DNA of 64,000 bases from Actinomycetes bacterium (GTDB taxonomy: Bacteria > Actinomycetota > Acidimicrobiia > Acidimicrobiales > Acidimicrobiaceae). Below the pieces are notes generated by a model. That model was not told where the DNA came from. It did no database searches and worked only from the letters and a program-made list of their open reading frames with translations. Positions 1-9,066 of this stretch are shown in pieces (position 1 is the first letter of the stretch; each line of letters opens with the position of its first letter). The stretch covers positions 1 to 64,000 of the forward strand of contig JAKAZZ010000002.1 of assembly GCA_021826315.1 (NCBI GenBank). The letters are read 5' to 3'. Both the position numbers and the translations under genes were made by a program.

Positions 1-1
1 G

Positions 2-1324
2 ATCGTCGCCGAAGTCGCGAGGGCTTCTGCAAATGAGGCTCACGCTGCCATCGAGAGGTCCCAGCGCGCCTTTAAAAGCTGGAAGCAGATGGCGCCCGGT
101 AAGCGCGCCGAGCTACTTCGAATCTTTGGAGTCAAAGTCCGAGAAGCTAATGAGGAACTGGCGCGATTAGAGGTTGCGAATTCGGGTCACACCATTGCAA
201 ATGCAAGGTGGGAGGCTAATAACGTAGCCGACACGATCACCTATTACGCCGGGGCAGTAGAGCGAATGACCGGATATCAGATTCCAGTTCCTGGAGGTGT
301 CGACATTACGTTCTTGGAGCCTGTTGGCGTCGTGGGCGTCATAGTTCCGTGGAACTTCCCGATGCCAATTGCAGGATGGGGATTTGCTCCCGCTTTAGCT
401 GCTGGAGCTACAGTTGTGCTAAAGCCAGCCGAGGTTACCCCGCTAACCGCATTGCGTATCGCAGAGTTAGCCCTCGAAGCAGGCATTCCGGAGGACGTTT
501 TCCAAGTTGTAACTGGATCCGGATCAGTCGTTGGTGAGGCCCTAGTTGAAGATCCTTTGGTTCGCAAGATTGTATTTACTGGATCAACAGAAGTTGGGAT
601 AGGAATTCAGCAGAAGGCGGCAAGGCAGATCAAGCGGGTGACTCTGGAGCTCGGAGGAAAGTCGGCTAACATCGTTTTTGCCGATAGTGACATTGCCAAA
701 GCTGCTGCTACCGCACCCTACAGCGTCTTCGATAATGCAGGTCAAGACTGCTGTGCTCGCAGTCGCATCTTGGTTGAAGAGTCGGCTTACGATGAATTCA
801 TGGCTGGCCTTGAAGAGGCAGTTTCTAATCTTCGCGTCGAAGATCCCTCGCACGACTCTTCGGAGATGGGCCCCCTAATTACGGCTGCTCACCGCAAGTC
901 CGTGGAGCGCTACGTCGATGAATCTCTGGTCCTCTTCCGGGGTTCAATCCCCGATGGACGCGGTTTTTGGTACCCCCCAACCGTCATTGGTGGTGTAGAT
1001 CGCGACCATCAGCTCTTCCGTGAAGAGGTATTTGGTCCGGTTGTAACCGTTTCAACCTTCAAAGACGAGGCTGAGGCGATCGAGTTGGCAAATGACTCAG
1101 ATTATGGCCTTTCGGGGTCTATTTGGACCTCTAACTTAGGCAAGGGACTCCGCGTGGCGCGTGGAGTTGAAAGTGGAAACTTGTCCGTCAATTCACACTC
1201 ATCAGTCCGTTATTGGACGCCATTTGGCGGGTACAAGATGTCAGGCCTAGGCCGTGAGCTTGGCCCGGATGCACCAAATGCATTCTGCGAGGTCAAGAAT
1301 GTTTTTATTAGCACTGAGATCTAG
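2..1324 (+). CDS. Aldehyde dehydrogenase, NAD(P)-dependent (5' end cut by window)
   Basis: Oxidises an aldehyde to its acid with NAD(P)+; the substrate cannot be read from sequence. The reading frame is open from base 2, and the residues before the ORF-track start (about 29, ending FKSWKQ) match the usual N-terminal region of the family, so the ATG at 89 is internal and the true start lies left of the window. Visible family signatures are PWNFP, FTGSTEVG in the nucleotide fold, the general-base glutamate in LELGGKSAN and the nucleophile in GQDCCARSR. The C-terminal PFGGYKMSGLGRE segment is complete. An SDR dehydrogenase follows after 49 bases on the same strand, so the pair may oxidise an alcohol or amino-alcohol stepwise. 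Betaine-aldehyde and aminobutyraldehyde dehydrogenases are the nearest types I can name. Confidence 0.93.
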   Translation: MVAEVARASANEAHAAIERSQRAFKSWKQMAPGKRAELLRIFGVKVREANEELARLEVANSGHTIANARWEANNVADTITYYAGAVERMTGYQIPVPGGVDITFLEPVGVVGVIVPWNFPMPIAGWGFAPALAAGATVVLKPAEVTPLTALRIAELALEAGIPEDVFQVVTGSGSVVGEALVEDPLVRKIVFTGSTEVGIGIQQKAARQIKRVTLELGGKSANIVFADSDIAKAAATAPYSVFDNAGQDCCARSRILVEESAYDEFMAGLEEAVSNLRVEDPSHDSSEMGPLITAAHRKSVERYVDESLVLFRGSIPDGRGFWYPPTVIGGVDRDHQLFREEVFGPVVTVSTFKDEAEAIELANDSDYGLSGSIWTSNLGKGLRVARGVESGNLSVNSHSSVRYWTPFGGYKMSGLGRELGPDAPNAFCEVKNVFISTEI

Positions 1325-1373
1325 ATTTATCCTCTGTCGATGACAGATGAAATAGTTAAAAGAGGAGCTTGAA

Positions 1374-2141
1374 GTGATGAAAAGATTAGAAGATAGAGTC
1401 GCGATCGTAACCGGGGGTGGAAGTGGTATCGGTAAAGCTACCGTTGAGCGCTTCGTCTCCGAAGGGGCAAAGGTCGTGATCGCCGACCTCGACATTGCGA
1501 CTGCAACGAGGGTTGCAGATGAGTATGGTCAGGTCGCAATTGAGACTAACGTCGCCGATGAGGCAAGTGTAAATTCAATGGTCGAGCAGGTAATGGCGCG
1601 ATTTGGAAGGATTGACATCGCCTTTAACAACGCTGGTATCTCTCCACCCGATGATGACTCAATCCTTGAAACCTCCGTCGATGCGTGGCAGAGGGTCCAA
1701 GACGTTAATTTGAAGTCGGTCTACCTCTGCTGCAAGGCGGTGCTGCCGCACATGCTAAAGGCCGGCAAGGGATCGATCATAAATACCGCCTCTTTCGTGG
1801 CGACTCTAGGTGCGGCAACTTCACAGATCTCATATACCGCCTCGAAGGGTGGAGTTTTAGCGATGACTCGTGAGCTAGGAGTCCAGTTTGCTCGAAGTGG
1901 AGTTAGGGTCAACGCGATCAGCCCGGGACCTGTGAGCACCCCACTTCTCGTTGAACTCTTTGCGAAAGATCCTGAGAGGGCGGCAAGGCGCCTAGTCCAT
2001 ATCCCGATGGGGCGCTTTGGCCAGGCCCATGAGATTGCAGCAGCAGTGGCATTTCTGGCCTCGGATGACGCCTCGTTCATGACGGCATCTAACTTCTTGG
2101 TTGATGGTGGTATCACGGGGGCATACGTAACTCCACTTTGA
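1374..2141 (+). CDS. SDR-family oxidoreductase (3-oxoacyl-ACP reductase-like)
   Basis: A classical short-chain dehydrogenase of about 255 residues, cytoplasmic, NAD(P)-dependent. The cofactor motif TGGGSGIG is at residues 13-20, NNAG follows the fourth strand, and the catalytic Tyr/Lys pair is in YTASK. The C-terminal FLVDGG is typical. GTG at 1374 and ATG at 1377 are adjacent and both are served by the Shine-Dalgarno AGAGGAG about 8 bases upstream. The ATG may be the true start, giving 254 residues. The gene sits 49 bases after the aldehyde dehydrogenase and a strong terminator follows, so the two probably form the end of one catabolic operon. Substrate unknown; it is unlikely to be the housekeeping FabG, which is encoded at 14.8 kb. 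Confidence 0.9.
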   Translation: MMKRLEDRVAIVTGGGSGIGKATVERFVSEGAKVVIADLDIATATRVADEYGQVAIETNVADEASVNSMVEQVMARFGRIDIAFNNAGISPPDDDSILETSVDAWQRVQDVNLKSVYLCCKAVLPHMLKAGKGSIINTASFVATLGAATSQISYTASKGGVLAMTRELGVQFARSGVRVNAISPGPVSTPLLVELFAKDPERAARRLVHIPMGRFGQAHEIAAAVAFLASDDASFMTASNFLVDGGITGAYVTPL

Positions 2142-2208
2142 AGCTAAATGTGACTCCGGCCAACTATTTGTTGGATCTCGAACTGTGGCAGCTTTGAATC
2201 AAAGTAGA

Positions 2209-2247
2209 AGAGTCCGGCGGCGTAGCGCCTCCGGACTCTGTTTATTT
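2209..2247 (+). terminator. Rho-independent terminator after the ALDH-SDR operon
   Basis: The arms AGAGTCCGG and CCGGACTCT pair perfectly. Inside them, GGCG and CGCC pair around a TAG loop, with one C/T mismatch between the two stems. A T-rich tail TGTTTATTT follows. It lies 67 bases after the SDR stop and overlaps the 60-residue ORF listed at 2185, which I treat as non-coding. Confidence 0.85.
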
Positions 2248-2378
2248 AATCTCTGTCACCTACTTATGGCCCTTATGGGTCATTCGCATTGGCCATTGGA
2301 ACGAAGTTTACCGATATCGGTTGTTCTTGGAACTAGACCTTGCCAAAGTAGCGTTGGTTATGATTGAAGTGGATTTGT

Positions 2379-2433
2379 CACACCTTCATAAAGCGAGGGT
2401 GTTCAAAATCGAACTTTGAAGGCGGAAGGTGTG
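2379..2433 (+). promoter_or_regulatory. Inverted repeat over the ygfZ start region
   Basis: CACACCTTC at 2379-2387 is the exact reverse complement of GAAGGTGTG at 2425-2433. The right arm contains the only GAAGG Shine-Dalgarno-like sequence and one candidate GTG start. If transcription starts upstream of 2379, the hairpin would hide the ribosome site. This is a structural reading only. Confidence 0.35.
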
Positions 2434-3273
2434 GCTTCTTTGAAAGAGCAGGCAATTACTCAAGGGGTCTTTAAGTCCTTCAGCGTTGTAGGCGCTGATG
2501 CGCGAACCTACTTGCACTCGCAACTTACCTGTGATCTGCTAGGAGAGTTTGACTATTCCAAGGGGCTTTTACTAGAGCCAGATGGAAAGCTCATAGATAT
2601 CTTGCACCTATTTCCTATCGAGGGAGGTATTGAGGTCGTTGCCTCATCTCAATCGATTGAAGAGGTGGCAAACAGACTACGTCGATTTCTTCTTCGAACC
2701 AAAGCCACAGTCGGCGAAATAGCGGATGTATCGCTCTACTTAGATGGCGACCTTGAGTTGGCCATCAGTCCACAAAGCGGTGAAGATCTTCCCCTAGACG
2801 AAGGTGAGCTGCTTGCACTTCGACTGATAAATGGAGATGTGGCAAGGGGGCACGACTACCAAGAGGCGCTCTTTCCAAATGCGCTTATCGATATAGATCG
2901 TTACGTCTCATTTACTAAGGGTTGTTACGTTGGACAGGAGTACGTTGAACGTACCCACTCGAGAGGTGCCACTGCTCCAAAGAACCTTGGCCTCTTTGCC
3001 TCCACAAGTGCCGTAAAGGGGCCAATTTTACAGGGGGAATCCGAAGTTGGGGCGACTTTGGTGGGGATGGACCTACTCGCAGTTGACATGCGGGACGAGC
3101 TAAAGAGTGCTCTGAAAGAGAAGTTCGGCTCCTATGACTATCTCTTTTTTGGCATCTACTCAAGGAAGTTGCAGGCCGCTCATAGTTCAGACGTCGCTAT
3201 TCAAGATGAAGTGAAGCCACTTACAGCCGCTAATGAGAGCGGGGAACTAATTGAGGTCTACCGCCTCTCATAA
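2416..3273 (+). CDS. ygfZ: YgfZ/GcvT-domain folate-binding protein
   Basis: Resembles the tetrahydrofolate-binding YgfZ proteins, related to glycine-cleavage T protein, which support iron-sulfur enzymes such as MiaB. The diagnostic motif KGCYVGQE is present about two thirds along, with the key Cys, followed by VERTHSRG. The N-terminal part (DARTYLHSQLTCDL) matches the GcvT fold. At 285 residues it is near the usual family length. The start is uncertain: the ORF track uses TTG at 2416, but GTG at 2431 and TTG at 2440 are in frame, and the latter has GAAGG at a better distance. The next gene is on the other strand, so it is probably monocistronic. An inverted repeat covers the start region (separate entry). 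Confidence 0.82.
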   Translation: MKAEGVASLKEQAITQGVFKSFSVVGADARTYLHSQLTCDLLGEFDYSKGLLLEPDGKLIDILHLFPIEGGIEVVASSQSIEEVANRLRRFLLRTKATVGEIADVSLYLDGDLELAISPQSGEDLPLDEGELLALRLINGDVARGHDYQEALFPNALIDIDRYVSFTKGCYVGQEYVERTHSRGATAPKNLGLFASTSAVKGPILQGESEVGATLVGMDLLAVDMRDELKSALKEKFGSYDYLFFGIYSRKLQAAHSSDVAIQDEVKPLTAANESGELIEVYRLS

Positions 3274-3317
3274 TTTGAGTAATCCCCTCCTTTTTTTTCT
3301 GGGAATTTGCAGGATCT

Positions 3318-4676
3318 TCAGAGGCTGTAGTTCGACTCGTCGGCGATTGGAATCGCAACCAAAATCGAGGTCCCGACTAAAGAGGTTGCCTCAACGGTAA
3401 TCGTAGCCCCCATTGACTTCGAGAGTCTTTCTGCTATCAATAGGCCGTACCCACTCCCTCCTTCCCTACCTCGGTGGTCTCCGGAGTCGATTGGCTCGAC
3501 GAAGAGGCGACTCCGTATGGAATCTGGAATTCCTGGGCCGTCGTCTTCAATCCGAATATTGAGGTGGGCGTCGTTGAGAGTTGACGAAAGTGACACCTTT
3601 GTTCGGGCAAATTTATAGGCGTTATTGAGGATATTTGTGACCACTTGAATAAGGCGGTCGGGGTCAATCTCGAGTGGAACTTCGAGCGACTCTTCGCGAA
3701 CGTTGACTGAAAGTTTGACTTCGCTTCCAGCAACTCTTTGCCCGATGTGAGAGAGCGCAGCGTCGATTATCTCTGTCGATGAGACGCGGCGGATCGATAG
3801 CGAGAAGGTGTTGGCCTGAAGTTTGGCTAGATCTAGCAGGTCTTGGATGAGTCGAGAAAGGCGCTGTGAAGCTCCTTCTATTCTCCTAGCTCCACTTGTT
3901 GGATCTATTGCGCCGTCAATGATCGCCTCGGCGTAGCCTGAGATAGAGGTAAGAGGCGTCTTTAGATCGTGCGAGATCGAGATCAGAAATTGGCTCTGAC
4001 TCGCTTGGGCCTCCTCTAGGCGTTTTGCCATTGAGTTGATGGCTCTTTCGAGGTCTTGAAACTCTTCAATTTGATCGAGACGGGATTCAACGCGGGCTTC
4101 AAAGTTTCCCTCGCTGATTCTCTGTGTCGCACTGACGAATCGGCGGAGATAGCGGGCAAAGCGAGCAGAGAGTATCGCTGCTACGGCTAAACCGACGATA
4201 GTTGCAGCTGCTATAACGACAAGGAGAAATGAGATCGATTTACCAAGTGGTGGTATGGAACGAGTTATCACCAATATCGAAGGTCGCGTCACGAACTGGT
4301 TTATGTGCTGGTCGACGAAGATTGCAGCGTATGCGACATTCTGATAGACGCCAGCTTGTCCTCCACCATTTAGGAAGAGGGCCTTGTTCAAGATTCGTGG
4401 TACCAGGGGTGCCGGGAGTGCTCCACGAATTGTCAATGTGCTCGAATTGACTGGAACTACGACCGCTCCACTCAGCGAAGCCGCGGTCTTTATAACTTGG
4501 AGGACGGCGCCCCTTGTGACGTCGATGTGGCCAGCGAGTGCCTCAGCTTCTGCTCCAAGTTCATGGACGCTTTGACTTTGAACCTGAGAACGAAAGGTGA
4601 GTGCCACCCCAATTCCAGCGATGAAGAGTGCAACGATCAAAACACTCGACATGGCAAGGGCGAATCTACGGCGCAT
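3318..4676 (-). CDS. Sensor histidine kinase (HAMP-HisKA-HATPase)
   Basis: A membrane-bound sensor kinase of 452 residues. A first membrane segment at about residues 9-28 is followed by an extracytoplasmic sensor of about 115 residues without a family I recognise, and a second membrane segment at about 148-170. Then come a HAMP linker, the phospho-acceptor His236 in SISHDLKTPL, the N-box ILNNAYKFA and the G-box DDGPGIPD. It lies 47 bases downstream of the response-regulator gene on the same strand and has Shine-Dalgarno GGAGC close to its ATG, so the two are co-transcribed. The layout is like PhoR or BaeS kinases, but the signal cannot be deduced. A link to the pst genes at 19-23 kb is possible but nothing here proves it. 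Confidence 0.94.
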   Translation of the reverse strand: MRRRFALAMSSVLIVALFIAGIGVALTFRSQVQSQSVHELGAEAEALAGHIDVTRGAVLQVIKTAASLSGAVVVPVNSSTLTIRGALPAPLVPRILNKALFLNGGGQAGVYQNVAYAAIFVDQHINQFVTRPSILVITRSIPPLGKSISFLLVVIAAATIVGLAVAAILSARFARYLRRFVSATQRISEGNFEARVESRLDQIEEFQDLERAINSMAKRLEEAQASQSQFLISISHDLKTPLTSISGYAEAIIDGAIDPTSGARRIEGASQRLSRLIQDLLDLAKLQANTFSLSIRRVSSTEIIDAALSHIGQRVAGSEVKLSVNVREESLEVPLEIDPDRLIQVVTNILNNAYKFARTKVSLSSTLNDAHLNIRIEDDGPGIPDSIRSRLFVEPIDSGDHRGREGGSGYGLLIAERLSKSMGATITVEATSLVGTSILVAIPIADESNYSL

Positions 4677-4723
4677 CTATGCTCCTTCGAGGGTGAAAGC
4701 CAACATGAAAATCTCTCCGCGCC

Positions 4724-5398
4724 TCAATCTAAACGATATCCAATCCCCCATATCGTTGCTATTGGAAAGTCTTCACCTAGTTTTTTACGTATTTGGCGGA
4801 TGTGAACGTTGATGGTTCTTTCGTCGCCAAAGAAGTCAGTGCCCCACACGCTCTCTAGTATCTGCTCACGAGTGAGTGCCAGGAAGCGATTCTCTACCAA
4901 TAGCGCAAGGAGTTCAAATTCCTTTGTGGTAAGCGTCGCCTCTTTGCCTTCCTTGGTCACCCGGTGACTCGAGAGGTCAATGACCACGTCGCCGATTTGG
5001 GTCGTTCGATCGAGTCGAGGTGACTCTTTGTAACTTCGTCTGATGATTGCTTTGACTCGTGCGACTACCTCCCGAGGGGAAAAGGGCTTGGTTATGTAGT
5101 CGTCTGCCCCTACATCGAAACCGGTGATGCGGTCTAATTCGCTATCCCTGGCCGTGACTATGAGTACTGGGATGTCGGAGGTGGAGCGAATGTAGCTCAA
5201 GACGCCAATTCCGTCAATAGCTCCAGGAAGTCCGATGTCAACTAGGGCTAAGGCGATCTTCTGTTGGTCAAGAATCTCCTTGGCCCTCTCCCCATCTCCA
5301 GCAATGAGAGCCCGAAATCCCTCCTTCCTAAGGTACGAATTCAATAGATCCGCGATATCCATATCGTCCTCGACGATCAACACACTTATCTCGTCCAC
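4724..5398 (-). CDS. OmpR/PhoB-family response regulator
   Basis: A 224-residue transcription regulator. The receiver domain (about 1-120) has acidic residues VEDD near the start, phospho-acceptor Asp54 in LVDIGLPG and the conserved Lys in TKPFSP. The C-terminal winged helix (about 130-224) has the typical LTTKEFELL and the ending ERTINVHIRQIRKKL. The start is GTG at 5398, with GGAG 6 bases before it. The kinase follows on the same transcript. The gene is divergent from trpC, with 164 bases between them that must hold both promoters. The target genes are unknown. Confidence 0.94.
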   Translation of the reverse strand: MDEISVLIVEDDMDIADLLNSYLRKEGFRALIAGDGERAKEILDQQKIALALVDIGLPGAIDGIGVLSYIRSTSDIPVLIVTARDSELDRITGFDVGADDYITKPFSPREVVARVKAIIRRSYKESPRLDRTTQIGDVVIDLSSHRVTKEGKEATLTTKEFELLALLVENRFLALTREQILESVWGTDFFGDERTINVHIRQIRKKLGEDFPIATIWGIGYRLD

Positions 5399-5423
5399 GG
5401 TAACTCCATCGATGGTAACTCCA
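5399..5423 (-). repeat. Direct repeat GGTAACTCCA containing the regulator's Shine-Dalgarno
   Basis: GGTAACTCCA occurs at 5399-5408 and again at 5414-5423 (15-base period), joined through the palindrome CCATCGATGG. On the minus strand each copy carries GGAG and the one nearer the GTG is the ribosome site. It could be a duplicated translation-initiation site or half sites for a regulator. Confidence 0.4.
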
Positions 5424-5562
5424 CAATGTTATTTCTAATAGTTATTAAGGATCTGTTATAGAAAGACCATAGACCTTGGATTCGAATGGGTCATGCGACT
5501 AGTACTATCGTCGTTGGTCGATTATCCTGTAGGTATCTTGACGTTGTCTGGTAGCTTTTGAG

Positions 5563-6366
5563 ATGGTTAAAGTGGTTGCAGAAGGTACCTATTTAGAACG
5601 GATTGTCGGTTGGCACCTCGAACGAGCGAGGAACGACCAACGAAAGCTCGAACAACTCATGGAAGGCGCGAGGCGAAGTCCTCGTTCGCCAAGTTTCTCT
5701 ATCGCCATTGGAACAGATGATCTCTCGCTGATTGCTGAGTGCAAGAGGCGATCGCCTTCGCGAGGGGATCTAAACATCGACCTTGTTCCAAGCGAAATTG
5801 CAGTCTCCTATAGAGATGGGGGCGCCTCCGCACTTTCAGTACTGACCGATACCGAACACTTTCATGGCTCGGTTGATGACCTCAAAGAGGTCAGGTCTGT
5901 GGTTGATATTCCTATCCTGCGGAAGGACTTTACTGTCGATCCACGTGACATCGCCGATGCCAAGATCATGGGAGCATCTGCAGTTCTCCTAATCGTTGCC
6001 GCCTTAGACCCAATACAACTAGAGGACTACCTTGCTCTTGCGCAAGAATTAGAGTTGGATGCTTTAGTGGAAGTACACGATGCAAAAGAGATCGAGGTGG
6101 CTCTTGAAGCCGGAGCCTCAATCGTTGGCATCAACCAGAGGAACCTTCATGACTTTTCGATCGATACGTCTTTGGCTAGCTCGCTTCGTTCGATGATTCC
6201 GGTCTCGGTTCTGTCAGTTGCCGAAAGTGGAATCATGGAGTTAGATCAAGTTTCCAGCCTCGCCAAAGATGGCTTTAGTGCGGTGCTCGTAGGTGAGGCT
6301 CTAGTTACTTCAGGAGACCCCGAAGGCCAGAGCCGCAGGTTTGTTACGTCGGGTATCAGAAGGTAG
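5563..6366 (+). CDS. trpC: Indole-3-glycerol-phosphate synthase
   Basis: Converts carboxyphenylamino-deoxyribulose phosphate to indole-3-glycerol phosphate in tryptophan synthesis. It is a (beta/alpha)8 barrel of 267 residues. Family motifs in order are IAECKRRSPSRGD (catalytic Lys), ASALSVLTD, PILRKDFTVDP (second Lys), DALVEVH, VGINQRNL, VAESGI and AVLVGEAL. The ATG at 5563 has only a weak ribosome site; GTG at 5572 is an alternative. It is first in a tight trpC-F-B-A unit, with trpF 13 bases downstream. No leader peptide, T-box or other attenuator is visible in the 164 upstream bases. trpE, trpG and trpD are not in the window. Confidence 0.96.
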   Translation: MVKVVAEGTYLERIVGWHLERARNDQRKLEQLMEGARRSPRSPSFSIAIGTDDLSLIAECKRRSPSRGDLNIDLVPSEIAVSYRDGGASALSVLTDTEHFHGSVDDLKEVRSVVDIPILRKDFTVDPRDIADAKIMGASAVLLIVAALDPIQLEDYLALAQELELDALVEVHDAKEIEVALEAGASIVGINQRNLHDFSIDTSLASSLRSMIPVSVLSVAESGIMELDQVSSLAKDGFSAVLVGEALVTSGDPEGQSRRFVTSGIRR

Positions 6367-6379
6367 TAGGGTTCAATAG

Positions 6380-7063
6380 GTGTTCATTAAAATCTGTGGG
6401 ATCACGAATGAGGACGATGCTCTTCTGTCGGTAGCTTTAGGCGCTACCGCCCTTGGTTTCGTCTTTGCTCAGTCGCCTAGACGAGTCGACCGCGAGATTG
6501 TAAAAGACATCGTAAAGAGAGTCCCCTCCGAAGTGCTAACCATTGGAGTATTTCGCAACGACAACCCCCTCAAAGTAATCGAGACTGTCTACGACTGTGG
6601 GCTAAGCGGGGCCCAACTCCACGGTGACGAAGACGGGCACGACGTCGCTCTAGTTAGATCCAAGGTGAGCTTCGTCATCAAGGCCGCGAGTGCAGATGCA
6701 TTCTCTATAGGTGAATACGAAGAGTACCCTTGCGATGCTCTCCTGCTCGACTCACCCCAACCAGGATCGGGGAGTGCTTTCGACTGGTCGATCGTAGAGT
6801 CACGTTTTGTATCGAAGCCGCTGATTTTGGCGGGAGGCCTTAATCCTTCCAATATCGAAGAGGCGGTCTCGATCGTCAAGCCCTTTGGGGTCGACGTATC
6901 CTCAGGGGTAGAAGCCAAGTTAGGCAAGAAGGACCCAGTTGCTCTGAAGTCATTTATCCAAAGAGCGACTACTGCTTTGAGTAAAGTAGAAGCGGAATTT
7001 GCAGCTAAAAGCCGAATGGTTGAATCAATGGGTTCACCATATGATTGGGAGGAAAGCATTTGA
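6380..7063 (+). CDS. trpF: Phosphoribosylanthranilate isomerase
   Basis: Performs the Amadori rearrangement that makes the TrpC substrate. The N-terminal IKICGIT contains the catalytic Cys. AQLHGDE, LLLDS with GSGSAFDW, LAGGLNPSNI and GVDVSSGVE (the phosphate-binding end of the barrel) follow in the normal order. At 227 residues it is slightly long because of about 20 extra residues at the C-terminus. The start is GTG with a weak ribosome site, 13 bases after trpC. Its stop TGA overlaps the TTG start of trpB as TTGA, which implies translational coupling. Confidence 0.95.
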   Translation: MFIKICGITNEDDALLSVALGATALGFVFAQSPRRVDREIVKDIVKRVPSEVLTIGVFRNDNPLKVIETVYDCGLSGAQLHGDEDGHDVALVRSKVSFVIKAASADAFSIGEYEEYPCDALLLDSPQPGSGSAFDWSIVESRFVSKPLILAGGLNPSNIEEAVSIVKPFGVDVSSGVEAKLGKKDPVALKSFIQRATTALSKVEAEFAAKSRMVESMGSPYDWEESI

Positions 7064-8244
7064 CGGTCGACCACGAAGTTGATTTAGCGGCCGACTTTGA
7101 CGGAAAGTTCGGACCCTTTGGTGGCAGATATGTCCCTGAGTCGTTGATGGCAGCCCTCTCTGAACTCGAAGACGTCTTTAATGATGCTACGCGAGATCCA
7201 GTTTTCATGGCAACCTATCGCGAGATTCTCAGGAGTTATGGTGGACGCCCATCACCCATAACCAAGTGCCACAATCTTTCGCGTGAACTAGGAGTCGATC
7301 TCTACTTCAAGCGAGAGGACCTCAACCACACCGGTTCGCACAAGATAAATAACGTGATTGGCCAGGCGCTACTGACCCAGCGAATGGGAAAGAGCCGCAT
7401 GATTGCTGAGACTGGCGCGGGCCAACATGGAGTTGCTACCGCCACAGCAGCGGCCCTTCTTGGTTTGAAGTGCACTGTTTACATGGGTGAAGTCGATACC
7501 GAGAGGCAGGCCTTAAACGTCTTTCGTATGAAGCTTTTGGGCGCCGAAGTCATCGCGGTTAAGTCCGGTTCGCGAACCCTCAAGGATGCCATCAATGAAG
7601 CTATGAGGGAGTGGGTTGCATGTGTAGAAGATACCCACTACTGCATTGGCTCAGCGATGGGACCACATCCATATCCCTATATGGTTCGACAATTCCAACG
7701 GATCATCGGCGACGAGGCTAAGCAGCAGCTTCTTGACGAGTATCAATTATCGCCGGACTACGTCATCGCCTGTGTTGGTGGGGGTTCCAACGCCATTGGA
7801 ACATTTACTGCATTTGTCGATACTGACTCAAAGATTGTAGGCGTAGAACCTGAAGGTGGCGCAGCAATCGGTAGAGGTGTCTTAGGTGTAATCCATGGAA
7901 TGCGCTCTCAATTTATTCAGGATGAGTTTGGTCAACTTGAAGAGGCCCATTCAATTTCAGCGGGCCTTGACTATCCAGGTGTCGGCCCAGAACACGCTCA
8001 CCTCGCGCAAAGTGGACGTGCAACCTATGCCACGGTGAATGATCAAGAGGTACTAGATGCCTTCCAGCGCTGCTCGCGCAGTGAGGGAATCATTCCAGCA
8101 TTAGAGCCAGCCCACGCCCTCGCCTATCTCTTCCGCGAAGCTGGCCGTGAGATCCCTCTAGGCTCAAGTATCTTGCTAACTATGTCGGGGCGGGGCGACA
8201 AAGACTCCGAGCAAGTCGCGAAGATACTAGGTTATCTCAAGTAA
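7060..8244 (+). CDS. trpB: Tryptophan synthase beta chain
   Basis: PLP enzyme that condenses indole with serine to give tryptophan, working as an alpha2beta2 complex with TrpA. The cofactor lysine is in HTGSHKINN (about residue 95), the phosphate-binding loop is GGGSNAIG, and FGPFGGRYVPE marks the N-terminus. I place the start at TTG 7060 rather than 7045: GGGAGGA lies 6 bases upstream and the TTG overlaps the trpF stop. The product is 394 residues, the usual length. The sequence is of the ordinary TrpB1 type. The gap to the trpA start is 30 bases. Confidence 0.96.
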   Translation: MTVDHEVDLAADFDGKFGPFGGRYVPESLMAALSELEDVFNDATRDPVFMATYREILRSYGGRPSPITKCHNLSRELGVDLYFKREDLNHTGSHKINNVIGQALLTQRMGKSRMIAETGAGQHGVATATAAALLGLKCTVYMGEVDTERQALNVFRMKLLGAEVIAVKSGSRTLKDAINEAMREWVACVEDTHYCIGSAMGPHPYPYMVRQFQRIIGDEAKQQLLDEYQLSPDYVIACVGGGSNAIGTFTAFVDTDSKIVGVEPEGGAAIGRGVLGVIHGMRSQFIQDEFGQLEEAHSISAGLDYPGVGPEHAHLAQSGRATYATVNDQEVLDAFQRCSRSEGIIPALEPAHALAYLFREAGREIPLGSSILLTMSGRGDKDSEQVAKILGYLK

Positions 8245-8274
8245 ATTCAACTCTTTTTGAATAGGAAATTAGCT

Positions 8275-9066
8275 GTGGAGTCGTACGGTTCACTTGAGAC
8301 GCATTTAAGGAAAGTTAGGTCTGGCGGGCGAAAGATATTGGTACCGTACGTAACCGCGGGATATTCGCCCGAGTGGATCGATACCCTTCACCACGTTGCC
8401 GCCGCCGGTGCTGACGCCATCGAGGTCGGAATTCCATTTTCCGATCCGATCATGGATGGGCCAGTTATACAAGCAGCATCAACTATGGCGCTAGGTAGGG
8501 GAGTTACGCCGCTCTCTCTCTTGAGTGAGCTCTCTTCGGAGTCGTTTGACGTTCCACTGGTCGTGATGACCTACTGCAACCTACTCTTTCACGCTGGCAT
8601 TGAGCGCTTTGGCGGTTGGCTATCTGAGGCCAAGGTAAGTGGCACCATCTTTCCCGACCTACCTCTTGAGGAGAGCGAGGAGTGGTCTAACTATGCGGCA
8701 TCAAAAGACATAGACAATGTGATGCTCGTATCTCCCGTTACCTCTGAGGAGCGTGCTAGAACGATTGCGAGTCGATCTCGTGGCTTTGTCTATGGCATTG
8801 GACTGATGGGAGTAACTGGAGTTAGAAGCACCCTTGAAGAGAGTGCCTCTCAGATTGCTACGAGACTCAAAGCTGTTACTGATCGCCCTGTTCTCGTTGG
8901 TATTGGTATCTCAAATAAAGATCAAGCCCATACCGTTGGTTCGATAGCAGACGGAGTAATCGTGGGTTCAGCTTTAGTAAAGCTTCTCATTAATGGTGGT
9001 GGCCCTCAAGGAGCCTTCGACTTTATATCCTCGCTACGAGAAGGTTTGGACGAGATCGATGGCTAA
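8275..9066 (+). CDS. trpA: Tryptophan synthase alpha chain
   Basis: Cleaves indole-3-glycerol phosphate to indole, which is channelled to TrpB. The motif EVGIPFSDPIMDGP carries the catalytic Glu region, FPDLPLEE the catalytic Asp, and GLMGVTGVR, VGIGISN and GVIVGSALV form the phosphate site. The ORF track starts at TTG 8257, but GTG 8275 has AGGAAA 6-7 bases upstream and gives a normal 263 residues. The last 8 bases overlap the next small gene. Confidence 0.95.
   Translation: MESYGSLETHLRKVRSGGRKILVPYVTAGYSPEWIDTLHHVAAAGADAIEVGIPFSDPIMDGPVIQAASTMALGRGVTPLSLLSELSSESFDVPLVVMTYCNLLFHAGIERFGGWLSEAKVSGTIFPDLPLEESEEWSNYAASKDIDNVMLVSPVTSEERARTIASRSRGFVYGIGLMGVTGVRSTLEESASQIATRLKAVTDRPVLVGIGISNKDQAHTVGSIADGVIVGSALVKLLINGGGPQGAFDFISSLREGLDEIDG

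Noticed and set aside
2185-2367. 60-residue plus-strand ORF after the SDR gene
   Set aside because: It runs through a strong terminator hairpin, has no ribosome site and its protein sequence has no coding character.
5399-5562. Possible trp attenuator or T-box upstream of trpC
   Set aside because: No Trp-rich leader peptide, no T-box consensus and no terminator/antiterminator pair could be found in 164 bases.
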